Assembly (NCBI RefSeq): GCF_014638275.1 | Contig: NZ_BMFJ01000001.1 | Span: 2,765,338-2,829,337 of the forward strand | DNA from: Primorskyibacter flagellatus | Lineage (GTDB): Bacteria; Pseudomonadota; Alphaproteobacteria; Rhodobacterales; Rhodobacteraceae | Direction: 5' to 3' | Length of the DNA stretch: 64,000 nt | In this document: piece by piece, positions 7,585-16,199 of the stretch | How positions within the stretch are numbered: position 1 is the first letter of the stretch | Layout of the letters: each line of letters begins with the position of its first letter | The notes under the pieces: generated by a model | Told to the model about the DNA's origin: nothing | What the model saw: the letters and a program-made list of their open reading frames with translations, nothing else | Database searches by the model: none | Position numbers and translations under genes: made by a program

Positions 7585-10203
7585 TCAGTGCACCGTCGCC
7601 TCGTCCGGCTTGCCCCGGCCTGAGGAGCCGACTCGGTTGCCGATCAGCAGGCCGTCGCTTCCGGCGCTGACCGGGACCGTGTCGCCGTCCTTGACGTCTC
7701 CGGCCAGCAGCGCTTCGGCCAGCGGGTCCTGCAGCGCCTTCTGGATTACGCGCTTCAGCGGACGGGCGCCGAAGACCGGGTCATAGCCCTCGTCGGCCAG
7801 CCACTTCTTCGCCCCGCCGTCCAGTTCCAGCCGGATGTTGCGTCCGGCCAGCCGTTTCAGCAGCCGCGCCATCTGGATCTCCACGATGCCGCCCATGTCG
7901 GCGCGTCCCAGACGGTCGAAGACGATGATCTCGTCCAGACGGTTCAGGAATTCCGGCCGGAAATGGGCCTTCACCGCGTCCATCACGTCGCGCTTCGCGT
8001 CAGAGGCATCCGCGCCCTCGGGCAACTGGCTCAGCGCCTGCGCCCCGAGGTTGGAGGTCAGCACGATCAGCGTCTGCTTGAAGTCCACGGTGCGGCCCTG
8101 ACCATCGGTCAGCACGCCGTCATCCAGCACCTGAAGCAGCACGTTGAACACATCCGGATGCGCCTTCTCGACCTCGTCGAACAGCACGACCTGGTAGGGC
8201 CGGCGCCGCACGGCTTCGGTCAGCACGCCGCCCTCGTCATAGCCGACATAGCCCGGAGGGGCGCCGATCAGACGGGCGACGGAGTGCTTCTCCATGAATT
8301 CCGACATGTCGATGCGGACCATGGCGCTGTCGTCGTCGAACAGGAACTCTGCCACGGCCTTGGTCAGTTCCGTCTTCCCGACGCCAGTGGGCCCGAGGAA
8401 GAGGAACGAGCCGAGCGGCCGGTTCTCGTCGTTCAGGCCGGCGCGGGCGCGGCGGACGGCGTTGGCCACGGCACGGACGGCCGCGTTCTGGCCGATGACG
8501 CGCTTGTGCAGCCCGTCCTCCATCGCCAGCAGCTTCTCCCGCTCGCCTTCCAGCATCTTGGTCGTCGGAATGCCGGTCCAGCGTTCTACCACCTGGGCGA
8601 TCTGTTCGGGGCGCACGGCCTCCTCGACCATGACACCGTCGGCTTCCTGCTGCTCCGCTTCGCCAAGCTGCTTCTCCAGCGACGGGATGGTGGAATACTG
8701 GATCTCACCGGCGCGGGCGTAGTCGCCGTTCCGCTTGGCGATCTCCAGATCGGCACGGGCCTTGTCCAGCTGCTCCTTCACGTCGCGCGCGGTGGCCAGC
8801 TTGTCGCGTTCCGCCTGCCACTTCGCCGTCATCTCGGCAGAGCGTTCCTGCAGGTCGGCCAGCGCCTTCTCCTGCTTTTCCAGCCGCGCCTTGGAGGCAT
8901 CGTCATCCTCGCGCTTCAGCGCCTCCACCTCGATCTGCATCTGCAGGATCTGCCGGTCGAGCGCATCCAGCTCCTCGGGCTTGGAATCCACCTCCATCCG
9001 CAGACGGCTGGCGGCCTCGTCCACGAGGTCGATCGCCTTGTCGGGCAGGAACCGGTCGGTGATGTAGCGGTTGGACAGCGTCGCCGCGGCCACCAGCGCG
9101 GAGTCGCTGATCCGCACCCCATGGTGCAGTTCGTACTTCTCCTTGATGCCCCGCAGAATGGAGATCGTGTCCTCCACCGTCGGTTCCTCCACCATCACGG
9201 GCTGGAAGCGGCGGGCCAGGGCGGCGTCCTTCTCGACATACTTGCGGTATTCGTCGAGCGTCGTCGCGCCGATACAGTGCAGCTCTCCGCGGGCGAGCGC
9301 CGGCTTGATCAGGTTCGCGGCATCCATCGCGCCGTCGGTCTTCCCGGCTCCGACAAGTGTGTGCATCTCGTCGATGAACAGGATGATCTCGCCGGCGGCG
9401 GTCTCGATCTCTTTCAGGATCACCTTCAGACGCTCTTCGAACTCACCACGGTACTTCGCGCCCGCGATCAGCGCGCCCATGTCGAGCGCGAGCAGCTTCT
9501 TGTTCTTAAGGCTCTCGGGCACGTCGCCGTTCACGATGCGCAGGGCCATGCCCTCTGCAATCGCGGTCTTCCCGACGCCCGGCTCCCCGATCAGAACCGG
9601 GTTGTTCTTGGTCCGGCGGGACAGCACCTGCATCGACCGGCGGATTTCGTCGTCGCGCCCGATGATCGGGTCGATCTTGCCTTCCTCGGCGGCCCTGGTC
9701 AGGTCGCGGGCGTATTTCTCAAGCGCCTCGAAGGTGTCTTCGGCATTGGCGCTATCTGCGGTCCGTCCCTTGCGCACGTCGTTGATCGCCTCGTTCAGCT
9801 TCTGCGCGGACACGCCGCCCGCCTCCAGCGCATCCTTGGCCGCCGACTTCACCAGCGCAAGCGCGGTGAGCAGCCGTTCGACCGGCACGAAGGCATCCTT
9901 AGCCTTCTCCGCCACCTTCTCGGCCTCGGAGATCACGCGCACCGTGGCATTGTCCATATAGACCTGCCCCGCGTCGCCGGTGACGGCGGGGATCTTGGCC
10001 AGCGCGGTGTCGACGGCCTCCTTCACGGCCTTCGGTTTCCCCCCCGCCTTGGCGATGAGGTTGCTGGCCAGTCCTTCGGGATCATCCAGCAGCGCCTTCA
10101 GGATGTGCTCGGGCACGAGACGCTGGTGATTTTCGCGGATCGCGATGGTCTGGGCGGCCTGGATGAAACCGCGCGACCGTTCCGTGAACTTGCTCAAGTC
10201 CAT
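7585..10203 (-). CDS. clpB: ClpB, ATP-dependent protein disaggregase
   Basis: An 872-aa Hsp100 chaperone that works with DnaK to resolve aggregated proteins after heat stress. A Clp-N domain (residues 1-145) is followed by AAA1 with G-E-P-G-V-G-K-T, a long charged coiled-coil M-domain (about 410-525), and AAA2 with G-P-T-G-V-G-K-T-E and the G-Y-V-G-Y pore loop. The length is typical. It is monocistronic, convergent with the histidine kinase and divergent from a 99-aa gene. A heat-shock-like promoter lies about 75-100 bases upstream. Confidence 0.97.
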   Translation of the reverse strand: MDLSKFTERSRGFIQAAQTIAIRENHQRLVPEHILKALLDDPEGLASNLIAKAGGKPKAVKEAVDTALAKIPAVTGDAGQVYMDNATVRVISEAEKVAEKAKDAFVPVERLLTALALVKSAAKDALEAGGVSAQKLNEAINDVRKGRTADSANAEDTFEALEKYARDLTRAAEEGKIDPIIGRDDEIRRSMQVLSRRTKNNPVLIGEPGVGKTAIAEGMALRIVNGDVPESLKNKKLLALDMGALIAGAKYRGEFEERLKVILKEIETAAGEIILFIDEMHTLVGAGKTDGAMDAANLIKPALARGELHCIGATTLDEYRKYVEKDAALARRFQPVMVEEPTVEDTISILRGIKEKYELHHGVRISDSALVAAATLSNRYITDRFLPDKAIDLVDEAASRLRMEVDSKPEELDALDRQILQMQIEVEALKREDDDASKARLEKQEKALADLQERSAEMTAKWQAERDKLATARDVKEQLDKARADLEIAKRNGDYARAGEIQYSTIPSLEKQLGEAEQQEADGVMVEEAVRPEQIAQVVERWTGIPTTKMLEGEREKLLAMEDGLHKRVIGQNAAVRAVANAVRRARAGLNDENRPLGSFLFLGPTGVGKTELTKAVAEFLFDDDSAMVRIDMSEFMEKHSVARLIGAPPGYVGYDEGGVLTEAVRRRPYQVVLFDEVEKAHPDVFNVLLQVLDDGVLTDGQGRTVDFKQTLIVLTSNLGAQALSQLPEGADASDAKRDVMDAVKAHFRPEFLNRLDEIIVFDRLGRADMGGIVEIQMARLLKRLAGRNIRLELDGGAKKWLADEGYDPVFGARPLKRVIQKALQDPLAEALLAGDVKDGDTVPVSAGSDGLLIGNRVGSSGRGKPDEATVH

Positions 10204-10276
10204 GGGTCATCTCCTTTTCATAAGCGTTCCTCTTGGCGGCACCCTCATAGGCATGCATCCGCGGAACCTTGCCCTC

Positions 10277-10306
10277 TATCTGGGAACCGCGCTCGGCAGG
10301 TTCAAG
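10277..10306 (-). promoter_or_regulatory. Candidate RpoH (sigma-32) promoter of clpB
   Basis: On the minus strand CTTGAA (10301-10306) and CCCAGATA (10277-10284) are 16 bases apart. This resembles the alphaproteobacterial heat-shock consensus CTTGAA/CCCCATnT. It would give a leader of about 65-70 bases. This is a pattern match supported by the gene's known regulation. Confidence 0.5.
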
Positions 10307-10366
10307 CCGATGTGAAGCGCCGTACCGGAACTTTTCGCCCAGATCAGGGGTTTTTCGCGCATGGCA

Positions 10367-10380
10367 CCCCCATATGGGGG
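10367..10380. promoter_or_regulatory. Perfect 14-base palindrome, possible operator
   Basis: CCCCCATATGGGGG reads identically on both strands and lies 26 bases before the ATG of the 99-aa gene, in the divergent clpB region. It also contains a CCCCATAT string like a heat-shock -10 element, but no matching -35 is properly spaced. Confidence 0.45.
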
Positions 10381-10405
10381 ATATCGTAGCAGGAAGGAGG
10401 GTCCA

Positions 10406-10705
10406 ATGACGACCACCCGCATCCAGAACATCACGTACAACCCCGCCACGCGGGCCTTCGAGGCGCGCGTCACCCTGCGGCACGCGGACGAGGATTACAC
10501 CTATCCCTGTGCCCTGCGCGCCCCGATCGACACCGACAGCGGCATCGTCGCCCGCCGGCTGATCGAAATGGCCGAACGGCGCCACGCCCGCGACGCCTCC
10601 GAAATGCGCTCGCGCCGGCCCGCCAATCTTCTTTCGCACGTCCCGGCCGAAATCGCCTCCGCCACCGACATGCTATGGCAGCGGATGCTTGGCCACGCGG
10701 CCTGA
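10406..10705 (+). CDS. Conserved-looking 99-aa protein of unknown function
   Basis: I do not recognise this protein. It starts at an ATG with a very strong Shine-Dalgarno (GGAAGGAGG, 5 bases upstream), which argues that it is truly translated. The N-terminal half looks like beta-strands (N-I-T-Y-N-P-A-T-R-A-F-E-A-R-V). The C-terminal half is helical and rich in Arg, Ala and Glu. It has no signal peptide or membrane segment. A long hairpin follows it, so it is probably monocistronic. It is divergent from clpB, which hints at a stress link but proves nothing. Confidence 0.75.
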   Translation: MTTTRIQNITYNPATRAFEARVTLRHADEDYTYPCALRAPIDTDSGIVARRLIEMAERRHARDASEMRSRRPANLLSHVPAEIASATDMLWQRMLGHAA

Positions 10706-10779
10706 CCCGTTTCCGGTCGCCCCTGCCTGTCCCTGACGGGCGACCGGCGCCGCGCCCCTGTTCCTGGGCGTCGGCCACT

Positions 10780-10827
10780 GCCGGGAAGGGTCACAGCGGT
10801 CTGCCCGACGCGCTGACCCTTCCCGGC
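10780..10827 (+). terminator. Long stem-loop after the 99-aa gene
   Basis: GCCGGGAAGGGTCA (10780-10793) and TGACCCTTCCCGGC (10814-10827) are perfectly complementary over 14 bp. CAGCG and CGCTG extend the stem inward with a small bulge. There is no long T-tract. It separates the 99-aa gene from pyrF. Confidence 0.65.
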
Positions 10828-10903
10828 GCTCCACCTTTGTCTTGACCAACGGCCCTGCCGCGGTGACAAGGCGCGAACCCCTCGCATAACCGGGAGTCCG
10901 CCC

Positions 10904-11629
10904 ATGACCGCCGATACAGACCGCCTGATCGTCGCGCTTGACGTGCCCGACGCCCTCTCCGGGTTGAAACTGGCTGAACAGATCGGCGACGCGGCCAGCT
11001 TCTACAAGATCGGCCTCGGCATGCTGACGGGCGGCGGTCTGGCCCTAGCGAACGAGCTCAAGCAGGAACATGGCAAACGCATCTTCCTCGACATGAAGCT
11101 GTTCGACATCGGCGCGACGGTCGAAGCGGCGGTACGCGGTATCGCGCAGTTCGACCTCGATTTCCTTACCGTGCACGGCGACCCCCATGTGGTGCGCGCC
11201 GCGAAAGAGGGCGCCGCGGGATCCGGCATGAAGATCCTCGCCGTGACGATCCTCACCTCCCTCGACCGCGGCGACCTGGACGAAAGCCTGATCCTGCCGG
11301 GAACTCCGCGCGACATCGTCATCGAACGCGCCGGCCGCGCTTTCGAGGCCGGGTCCGACGGCATCATCTGTTCCCCGCAGGAGGCCGCGGCCATACGCGA
11401 CCTGCCCGAAGCCGACGGCCGCCTGATCGTGACGCCCGGCGTCCGCCCCTCCGGCGCCTCCCTCGGCGACCAGAAACGCGTGGCGACCCCGGCGGTGGCG
11501 ATCAAGGACGGGGCCGATCATATTGTGGTCGGCCGTCCGGTTTGGCGGGCCGACGATCCCCGCGCGGCGGCCCTGGCAATCCAGCACGAGATCGCGAACG
11601 CCTGGCAGAGCAACGAAAGTTTCGGCTGA
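10904..11629 (+). CDS. pyrF: PyrF, orotidine 5'-phosphate decarboxylase
   Basis: A 241-aa TIM-barrel enzyme for the last step of UMP synthesis: decarboxylation of orotidine monophosphate. The catalytic D-x-K-x-x-D motif is present as D-M-K-L-F-D near residue 63. The phosphate-binding end has V-V-G-R-P-V-W near residue 210 and V-T-P-G-V-R-P just before it. The length is normal. It is monocistronic; a TTGACC box lies about 60 bases upstream, and a strong hairpin with the family repeat follows. Confidence 0.96.
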   Translation: MTADTDRLIVALDVPDALSGLKLAEQIGDAASFYKIGLGMLTGGGLALANELKQEHGKRIFLDMKLFDIGATVEAAVRGIAQFDLDFLTVHGDPHVVRAAKEGAAGSGMKILAVTILTSLDRGDLDESLILPGTPRDIVIERAGRAFEAGSDGIICSPQEAAAIRDLPEADGRLIVTPGVRPSGASLGDQKRVATPAVAIKDGADHIVVGRPVWRADDPRAAALAIQHEIANAWQSNESFG

Positions 11630-11652
11630 AGTGGCGCTGCCCCTCGGCGTGC

Positions 11653-11694
11653 TTCCGGCAAGATGATGCCCCGCCCCCGCTTCATCTTGCCGGA
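11653..11694 (+). terminator. Hairpin after pyrF formed with the dispersed repeat
   Basis: TTCCGGCAAGATGA (11653-11666) and TCATCTTGCCGGAA (11681-11694) form a perfect 14-bp stem with a 14-base loop, 24 bases past the pyrF stop. The right arm is the start of a copy of the dispersed repeat. Confidence 0.7.
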
Positions 11695-11714
11695 AATACT
11701 CTCGCCGGCAGGCG
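11680..11714 (+). repeat. Dispersed intergenic repeat, second locus
   Basis: Starts CTTCATCTTGCCGGAAATAC and ends CTCTCGCCGGCAGGCG. It matches the inverted complement of the left arm at 3006-3040 closely, and the copy at 57074-57106. Confidence 0.75.
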
Positions 11715-11747
11715 AAATCCGCGTCCGGGGGCGCAGTCCCGGTTTCC

Positions 11748-11776
11748 TTGACAGGCTGGGCGCAAGCCCCTAAACG
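11748..11776 (+). promoter_or_regulatory. Candidate sigma-70 promoter of the ffh-GNAT operon
   Basis: A perfect -35 box TTGACA (11748-11753) and TAAACG (11771-11776) are separated by 17 bases. The leader to the ffh ATG would be about 150 bases and contains two hairpins (11812-11830 and 11836-11864). No other promoter-like spacing was seen before 17.3 kb. Confidence 0.55.
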
Positions 11777-11811
11777 CCCCCTCAACACCCGGAGTCTATC
11801 GTGATTCCGGT

Positions 11812-11864
11812 CCCCGCCGCTGCAGCGGGGATCGCCACCAGTCAGCGCGATGCGCCCACTGGTG
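11812..11864 (+). other. Two adjacent hairpins in the ffh 5' leader
   Basis: CCCCGC (11812-11817) pairs with GCGGGG (11825-11830). CACCAGT (11836-11842) pairs with ACTGGTG (11858-11864) around an inner GCGC/GCGC stem. The 305-base gap between pyrF and ffh otherwise holds the repeat and the promoter above. It is not SRP RNA; the conserved SRP apical sequence is absent. Confidence 0.4.
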
Positions 11865-11934
11865 CGCTTGTCGTTTGAACCGCTCCCGCCCACATCGGGG
11901 GCATGTCGTGGAAAAGGTCGCTGGAGGGCCGGGC

Positions 11935-13458
11935 ATGTTTGAAAATCTATCCGAACGCCTGTCCGGCGTATTCGACCGGCTCACCAAGCAGGGCGCGCTG
12001 TCCGAAGAGGACGTGAAGACCGCCCTGCGCGAGGTGCGTGTCGCCCTGCTCGAGGCCGACGTGTCGCTGCCGGTGGCGCGGGACTTCGTCAAGGCCGTGC
12101 AGGACAAGGCGACCGGGCAGGCGGTGACGAAGTCGATCACCCCGGGCCAGCAGGTCGTCAAGATCGTGCATGACGAACTGGTGCATGTGCTGGCCGGCGA
12201 TGGCGAGGCGGGGGCCCTGCGCATCGACAACCCGCCCGCGCCGATCCTGATGGTCGGCCTGCAGGGCGGCGGCAAGACCACCACCACCGCAAAGCTCGCC
12301 AAGCGGCTGAAGGAGCGGGAGGGCAAGCGGGTGCTCATGGCCTCGCTCGACGTGAACCGCCCGGCGGCGATGGAGCAGCTGCAGATCCTCGGCACCCAGA
12401 TCGGCGTGGACACGCTGCCTATCGTGAAGGGCGAGGATCCGGTCACCATAGCGAAGCGCGCCAAGACGCAGGCGGCGCTAGGCGGGTATGACGTCTACAT
12501 GCTCGACACTGCGGGCCGCCTGTCGATCGACGAGGAACTGATGGCGCAGGTCGCCGCGGTCCGCGATGTCGCCAACCCGCGGGAAACCCTGCTGGTCGTC
12601 GACGGCCTGACCGGGCAGGACGCCGTGCACACGGCCGAGAATTTCGACGACCGCATCGGCATCACCGGTGTCGTGCTGACCCGGATGGACGGCGACGGGC
12701 GCGGCGGCGCGGCTCTGTCCATGCGCGCGGTGACCGGCAAGCCGATCCGCTTCGTCGGCCTGGGCGAGAAGATGGACGCGCTCGAAACCTTCGAGCCGGA
12801 TCGCGTGGCGGGCCGGATCCTCGGCATGGGCGACATCGTCGCGCTGGTGGAAAAGGCGCAGGCCACGATCGAGGCCGAGCAGGCCGAAAAGATGACGAAG
12901 CGGTTCCAGAAGGGCCGTTTCAACATGAACGACCTGAAGATGCAGCTCGACCAGATGCTGAAGATGGGCGGCATGGAAGGCATCATGGGCATGATGCCGG
13001 GCATGGGCAAACTGGCGGGTCAGGCGAAGGAGGCCGGGTTCGACGACCGGGTCATCAAGCGCCAGATCGCCATGATCCAGTCGATGACCAAGAAGGAACG
13101 CGCCAATCCCGACCTGCTCCAGGCCAGCCGCAAGAAGCGGATCGCGGCCGGATCGGGGATGGAGGTGTCGGACCTCAACAAGCTGCTCAAGATGCATCGG
13201 CAGATGTCGGACATGATGAAGAAGATGGGCAAGGGCGGCATGCTGAAACAGGCCATGAAGGGCATGTTCGGCAAGGGCGGCGACGTGCCCGAAGGCTTCG
13301 ACCCGTCGAAGATGGACAGCCGCGCCATCGAACAGGCCGCCAAGCAGATGCAGAAATCCGGCCAGATGGGCAAGATGCCCGGCCTGCCCGGCGGTCTGCC
13401 GGGTCTGGGCGGCGGTGCGCTGCCGCCGGGCCTGTCGGGATTCGGCAAGAAGAAATGA
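11935..13458 (+). CDS. ffh: Ffh, signal recognition particle GTPase (SRP54)
   Basis: A 507-aa protein that, with SRP RNA, binds signal sequences of nascent membrane proteins and delivers ribosomes to FtsY. An N domain (1-90), a G domain with P-loop G-L-Q-G-G-G-K-T-T-T (about 108-117) and D-T-A-G-R, and a methionine-rich M domain (about 320-480) are all visible. It ends in a Gly/Pro/Leu tail. ATG 11935 is preferred to an in-frame ATG 60 bases upstream because it begins the canonical M-F-E-N-L-S and has GGAG 9 bases before it. Its stop overlaps the first GNAT gene (ATGA), so it heads a coupled operon. Confidence 0.96.
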   Translation: MFENLSERLSGVFDRLTKQGALSEEDVKTALREVRVALLEADVSLPVARDFVKAVQDKATGQAVTKSITPGQQVVKIVHDELVHVLAGDGEAGALRIDNPPAPILMVGLQGGGKTTTTAKLAKRLKEREGKRVLMASLDVNRPAAMEQLQILGTQIGVDTLPIVKGEDPVTIAKRAKTQAALGGYDVYMLDTAGRLSIDEELMAQVAAVRDVANPRETLLVVDGLTGQDAVHTAENFDDRIGITGVVLTRMDGDGRGGAALSMRAVTGKPIRFVGLGEKMDALETFEPDRVAGRILGMGDIVALVEKAQATIEAEQAEKMTKRFQKGRFNMNDLKMQLDQMLKMGGMEGIMGMMPGMGKLAGQAKEAGFDDRVIKRQIAMIQSMTKKERANPDLLQASRKKRIAAGSGMEVSDLNKLLKMHRQMSDMMKKMGKGGMLKQAMKGMFGKGGDVPEGFDPSKMDSRAIEQAAKQMQKSGQMGKMPGLPGGLPGLGGGALPPGLSGFGKKK

Positions 13459-14009
13459 TCGTCGCGGCGCCCTCCTTCCCGGTGATCGAGACCGAGCGGC
13501 TGCGGCTGGTGTCCCCCGCGGGCCCCGATTTCGACGCGCAGGAAACCTTCCTGATGCCCGGCGCGCCGCAGTTCCTCGACCACCACCCGGACGAGGAGGC
13601 GACCTGGTGGTCCATTGCGACCATCATCGGCCACTGGCACCTGCGCGGCTACGGGCTGTTCGCCGTTCTCGACCGGCGTAGCGGAGAGGCGTACGGGCTG
13701 GTCGGTCCGTGGTTCCCGAAAGGCTGGCCGGAACCGGAACTGTCCTGGAACCTGGTGGAGGGCGCCGAAGGCATGGGCGTCGCCGAGGAAGCCGCGCGCG
13801 CGGTGCTGGCCTGGCTGTTCACGGATCGAAAGTGGCCGTCGGTGATCTCTCTGGTCGATCCGGGCAACGAGGGCTCCGTCCGGCTGGTCGAAAAGCTGGG
13901 CGCGCGGGCCGAGGGCACCTTCGCGCATGACATGGCCGGAGAGTTCCGCATCTGGCGGCATGTCCCGCGCACCATGGCGGGCAAGAAACTGATCGAGGGG
14001 CTGGCATGA
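13455..14009 (+). CDS. GNAT N-acetyltransferase 1 of the tandem array (RimJ/RimL type)
   Basis: A 184-aa acetyl-CoA-dependent acyltransferase. The N-terminal F-P-V-I-E-T-E-R-L-R-L strand is typical of RimJ/RimL proteins, which acetylate N-termini of ribosomal proteins; the true substrate here is unknown. Shared array motifs are I-G-H-W-H-L-R-G-Y-G (about 58-67) and G-W-P-E-P-E-L-S-W. The acetyl-CoA pyrophosphate loop is E-G-M-G-V-A-E-E, of the Q/R-x-x-G-x-G/A type. Its ATG lies inside the ffh stop (ATGA, 13455-13458), so its translation is coupled to SRP synthesis. The C-terminus overlaps the next GNAT gene by 4 bases. Confidence 0.9.
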   Translation: MIVAAPSFPVIETERLRLVSPAGPDFDAQETFLMPGAPQFLDHHPDEEATWWSIATIIGHWHLRGYGLFAVLDRRSGEAYGLVGPWFPKGWPEPELSWNLVEGAEGMGVAEEAARAVLAWLFTDRKWPSVISLVDPGNEGSVRLVEKLGARAEGTFAHDMAGEFRIWRHVPRTMAGKKLIEGLA

Positions 14010-14512
14010 TTCCCGTCCTGACCACGGATCGCCTGAGGCTCTGCGCCCCCCGGATCGAGGATTTCGAACACTGGGCGGCGTTCTTCGCCTCGGAGCGTGC
14101 GATCTACGAACGCGGAATGATGTCGCGGGCCGACGCCTGGCGGATCTGGGCTTCGGATGTCGCCGGCTGGACACTGCGGGGATACGGCCCGTTCCGGGTG
14201 GAAACGCTGGCCGGAGAGTATGTGGGCGAGGTCGGACTCTACGAGCCCGACGGCTACGAGGGACCGGAGCTTGGCTGGTTCGTCATCCCCGAGGCGGAGG
14301 GCAAGGGCTTTGCCGCGGAGGCGGCGCGCGCGGTCATGACCTGGGCGCGGGGCCGCTTCGGCTGGGACCGGCTGGCCAACATCATCGACCCGCGCAACGA
14401 CCGTTCGGTCGCGCTTGGCCTCCGGCTTGGCGGGGTGATCGACCCCGACGGCAAGGGAGAGGACCCGGGCGACATCGTGATCGTCCACGATCTGAAAGGG
14501 GTGGCCGCATGA
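14006..14512 (+). CDS. GNAT N-acetyltransferase 2 of the tandem array
   Basis: A 168-aa RimJ/RimL-type protein beginning M-I-P-V-L-T-T-D-R-L-R-L. It is the divergent version of the shared motif: A-G-W-T-L-R-G-Y-G replaces I-G-H-W-x-x-x-G-Y-G. The G-x-P-E-P-E-L-G-W segment becomes Y-E-G-P-E-L-G-W. The acetyl-CoA loop E-A-E-G-K-G-F-A-A-E-A is intact, so it should still bind the cofactor. It overlaps its neighbours by 4 bases on both sides (ATGA). The lost motif histidine and the altered site suggest a changed substrate; this is inference. Confidence 0.89.
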   Translation: MIPVLTTDRLRLCAPRIEDFEHWAAFFASERAIYERGMMSRADAWRIWASDVAGWTLRGYGPFRVETLAGEYVGEVGLYEPDGYEGPELGWFVIPEAEGKGFAAEAARAVMTWARGRFGWDRLANIIDPRNDRSVALGLRLGGVIDPDGKGEDPGDIVIVHDLKGVAA

Positions 14513-15045
14513 TCCCCGTGCTGACCAGTGACCGTCTGACCCTGCGCGGACCGGATGCGCGCGACATCGCGGCGCTCGGGGCCTTCTACGGCTCTGACCG
14601 GTCGCGGTTCGTCGGCGGGCCGAAGGACGCCGAGATGGCCTGGCGGCAGCTTGCCACCGAAATCGGACACTGGACGCTCTGCGGTTACGGGCGGTGGATG
14701 GTCGATGTGACGGAGACCGGCGAAACCGTCGGCATGGCCGGACTGTGGAACCCCGCGGGCTGGCCGGAGCCGGAGATCGGCTGGGACCTGTTCGACGGGT
14801 TCGAGGGCAAGGGCTATGCGACAGAGGCCGGGGCGATGGCCCGCAGCTACGCCTATGACGTGCTGGGCTGGGACACGGCGATCAGCCTGGTGGCCCCGGC
14901 GAACACCGGCTCTGCCCGCGTGGCCGAACGGCTTGGCGCGGTAATGGAGCGGACCTTTACCCACGTGCGTTTCGGCGAGGTCCTGATCTATCGCCACCCG
15001 GCGCCCGGCGCCCTGTCCGACGGCGGTGCGGAGGCCTACGCATGA
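14509..15045 (+). CDS. GNAT N-acetyltransferase 3 of the tandem array
   Basis: A 178-aa RimJ/RimL-type acetyltransferase starting M-I-P-V-L-T-S-D-R-L-T-L, very like the start of copy 2. It keeps R-F-V-G-G-P near residue 33, I-G-H-W-T-L-C-G-Y-G, G-W-P-E-P-E-I-G-W and the acetyl-CoA loop F-E-G-K-G-Y-A-T-E-A. N-T-G-S-A-R-V-A-E-R-L-G-A is the family C-terminal helix. The tail (A-P-G-A-L-S-D-G-G-A-E) is extra. Four-base ATGA overlaps join it to copies 2 and 4. Confidence 0.9.
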   Translation: MIPVLTSDRLTLRGPDARDIAALGAFYGSDRSRFVGGPKDAEMAWRQLATEIGHWTLCGYGRWMVDVTETGETVGMAGLWNPAGWPEPEIGWDLFDGFEGKGYATEAGAMARSYAYDVLGWDTAISLVAPANTGSARVAERLGAVMERTFTHVRFGEVLIYRHPAPGALSDGGAEAYA

Positions 15046-15599
15046 CCTTCCCGCGCGACATCCCCGTGCATACCATCCCCGTCCCCCGGCTGGAGACGGA
15101 GCGGCTGCTGCTGCGCGGACCGGAGGCGCGGGATTTCCCGGCCATCGCGGCCTATGCGATGGATGCGGAGCGGACGAAATACGTCGGCGGTCCGCGCGAG
15201 TCGGAGTTTGCGGTCTGGGGCAGTTTCATCGCCACCATCGGGCACTGGATCTGGCACGGCTACGGCTTCTGGACGCTCGAGGAGAAGGCGACCGGGCAGG
15301 CTGTGGGGCGCATCGGCATCGTGCATCACGTCGGCTGGCCGGAACCCGAACTCGGCTGGCACGTCTTTGCCGCCGGCGAGGGGCGCGGGCTGGCGCACGA
15401 GGCCGCGCTGGCCATCCGCGACCACGCCGGGCGCCAGATGGGGCTCGACCGGCTCATCAGCCAGATCCACCCCGACAACCGCCGCTCTCGCGCGCTGGCC
15501 GAACGGCTTGGCGCGGTGCAGGAGCGGGAGACAAACCTGCTTGGCGTTCCCTGCCTGATCTACCGCCACCCGAGCGTTCTGGAGGACATGGTTCCATGA
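15042..15599 (+). CDS. GNAT N-acetyltransferase 4 of the tandem array
   Basis: A 185-aa RimJ/RimL-type acetyltransferase with a slightly longer N-terminus (about 14 residues before P-R-L-E-T-E-R-L-L-L-R-G-P). Motifs shared with its paralogues are K-Y-V-G-G-P-R, I-G-H-W-I-W-H-G-Y-G, G-W-P-E-P-E-L-G-W and the acetyl-CoA loop G-E-G-R-G-L-A-H-E-A. R-S-R-A-L-A-E-R-L-G-A is near the end. ATGA overlaps on both sides show that it is part of the coupled array. Confidence 0.9.
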   Translation: MTFPRDIPVHTIPVPRLETERLLLRGPEARDFPAIAAYAMDAERTKYVGGPRESEFAVWGSFIATIGHWIWHGYGFWTLEEKATGQAVGRIGIVHHVGWPEPELGWHVFAAGEGRGLAHEAALAIRDHAGRQMGLDRLISQIHPDNRRSRALAERLGAVQERETNLLGVPCLIYRHPSVLEDMVP

Positions 15600-16126
15600 C
15601 GACTGAAAAGACCCTGCCCGAATTCTACTCCGACCGGCTGCATTTCCGGATCGGCGTGCTGGAAGACCTGGACGAGCTGGACGCCTTCTTCTCGTCGGAT
15701 GCCTCGCGCTATGTGGGCGGGCCGCGTCCGCGCGGGGAAACCTGGGATGCGCTCTGCTCCGGCGTGGGTCACTGGCATCTCCGCGGGTTCGGGCTGTGGA
15801 TCGTCACCAGCCTGGAAGACGGGAAGATGGTCGGTGTCGCAGGTCTCCAGCAGCCCGAGGGCTGGCCGGAGCCGGAACTGATCTGGGTGATCTTCAGCCA
15901 GTATTCCGGCAGCGGTTATGCAACCGAAGCGGTGCAGGCGATCCGGCCGTTCATCGCGCGGGAATTCGGCGTCACGCAGCCGATGAGCCTGATCTACCCG
16001 GAATACAAGGCAGTGGTCAGCATGGCCGAAAAACTGGGCGCGCGGCGGATCGAGGATGTGGAAATTCCCGATGGCGCCGTGCCCGCCTGGCGCTTTCCCG
16101 CCCCGACCGGGGGGACCGATGCCTGA
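15596..16126 (+). CDS. GNAT N-acetyltransferase 5 of the tandem array
   Basis: A 176-aa RimJ/RimL-type acetyltransferase. The frame is open well upstream, but the ATG at 15596 overlaps the previous stop (ATGA) and starts the conserved fold. It keeps R-Y-V-G-G-P-R, V-G-H-W-H-L-R-G-F-G, G-W-P-E-P-E-L-I-W and the loop Q-Y-S-G-S-G-Y-A-T-E-A, the closest in the array to the classical Q-x-x-G-x-G/A signature. Near the C-terminus, M-A-E-K-L-G-A replaces the usual L-A-E-R-L-G-A. Its last codons overlap a 26-codon ORF that leads into copy 6. Confidence 0.9.
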   Translation: MTTEKTLPEFYSDRLHFRIGVLEDLDELDAFFSSDASRYVGGPRPRGETWDALCSGVGHWHLRGFGLWIVTSLEDGKMVGVAGLQQPEGWPEPELIWVIFSQYSGSGYATEAVQAIRPFIAREFGVTQPMSLIYPEYKAVVSMAEKLGARRIEDVEIPDGAVPAWRFPAPTGGTDA

Positions 16127-16199
16127 GGCGCTCGCCCTCTTCCTGACGACGCTGTTTCCCCGCGCGGTCCCGCGCCGGGGCAAGGGGGGCGTGCGATGA
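16119..16199 (+). CDS. 26-codon small ORF bridging GNAT copies 5 and 6
   Basis: An ATG at 16119 overlaps the stop region of GNAT 5 by 8 bases. The ORF runs for 26 codons to a TGA (16197-16199) that overlaps the GNAT 6 ATG in an ATGA junction. The product would start M-P-E-A-L-A-L-F-L and end with a very basic tail (P-R-R-G-K-G-G-V-R). It exactly fills the only gap in the array, so it may keep ribosomes moving through it. The G-rich AAGGGGGG near its end doubles as the Shine-Dalgarno of GNAT 6. Whether the peptide has its own function is unknown. Confidence 0.45.
   Translation: MPEALALFLTTLFPRAVPRRGKGGVR

Noticed and set aside
11812-11864. The hairpins before ffh considered as the SRP RNA gene (ffs).
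   Set aside because: The conserved SRP RNA tetraloop and internal-loop sequences are missing, and the region is too short.
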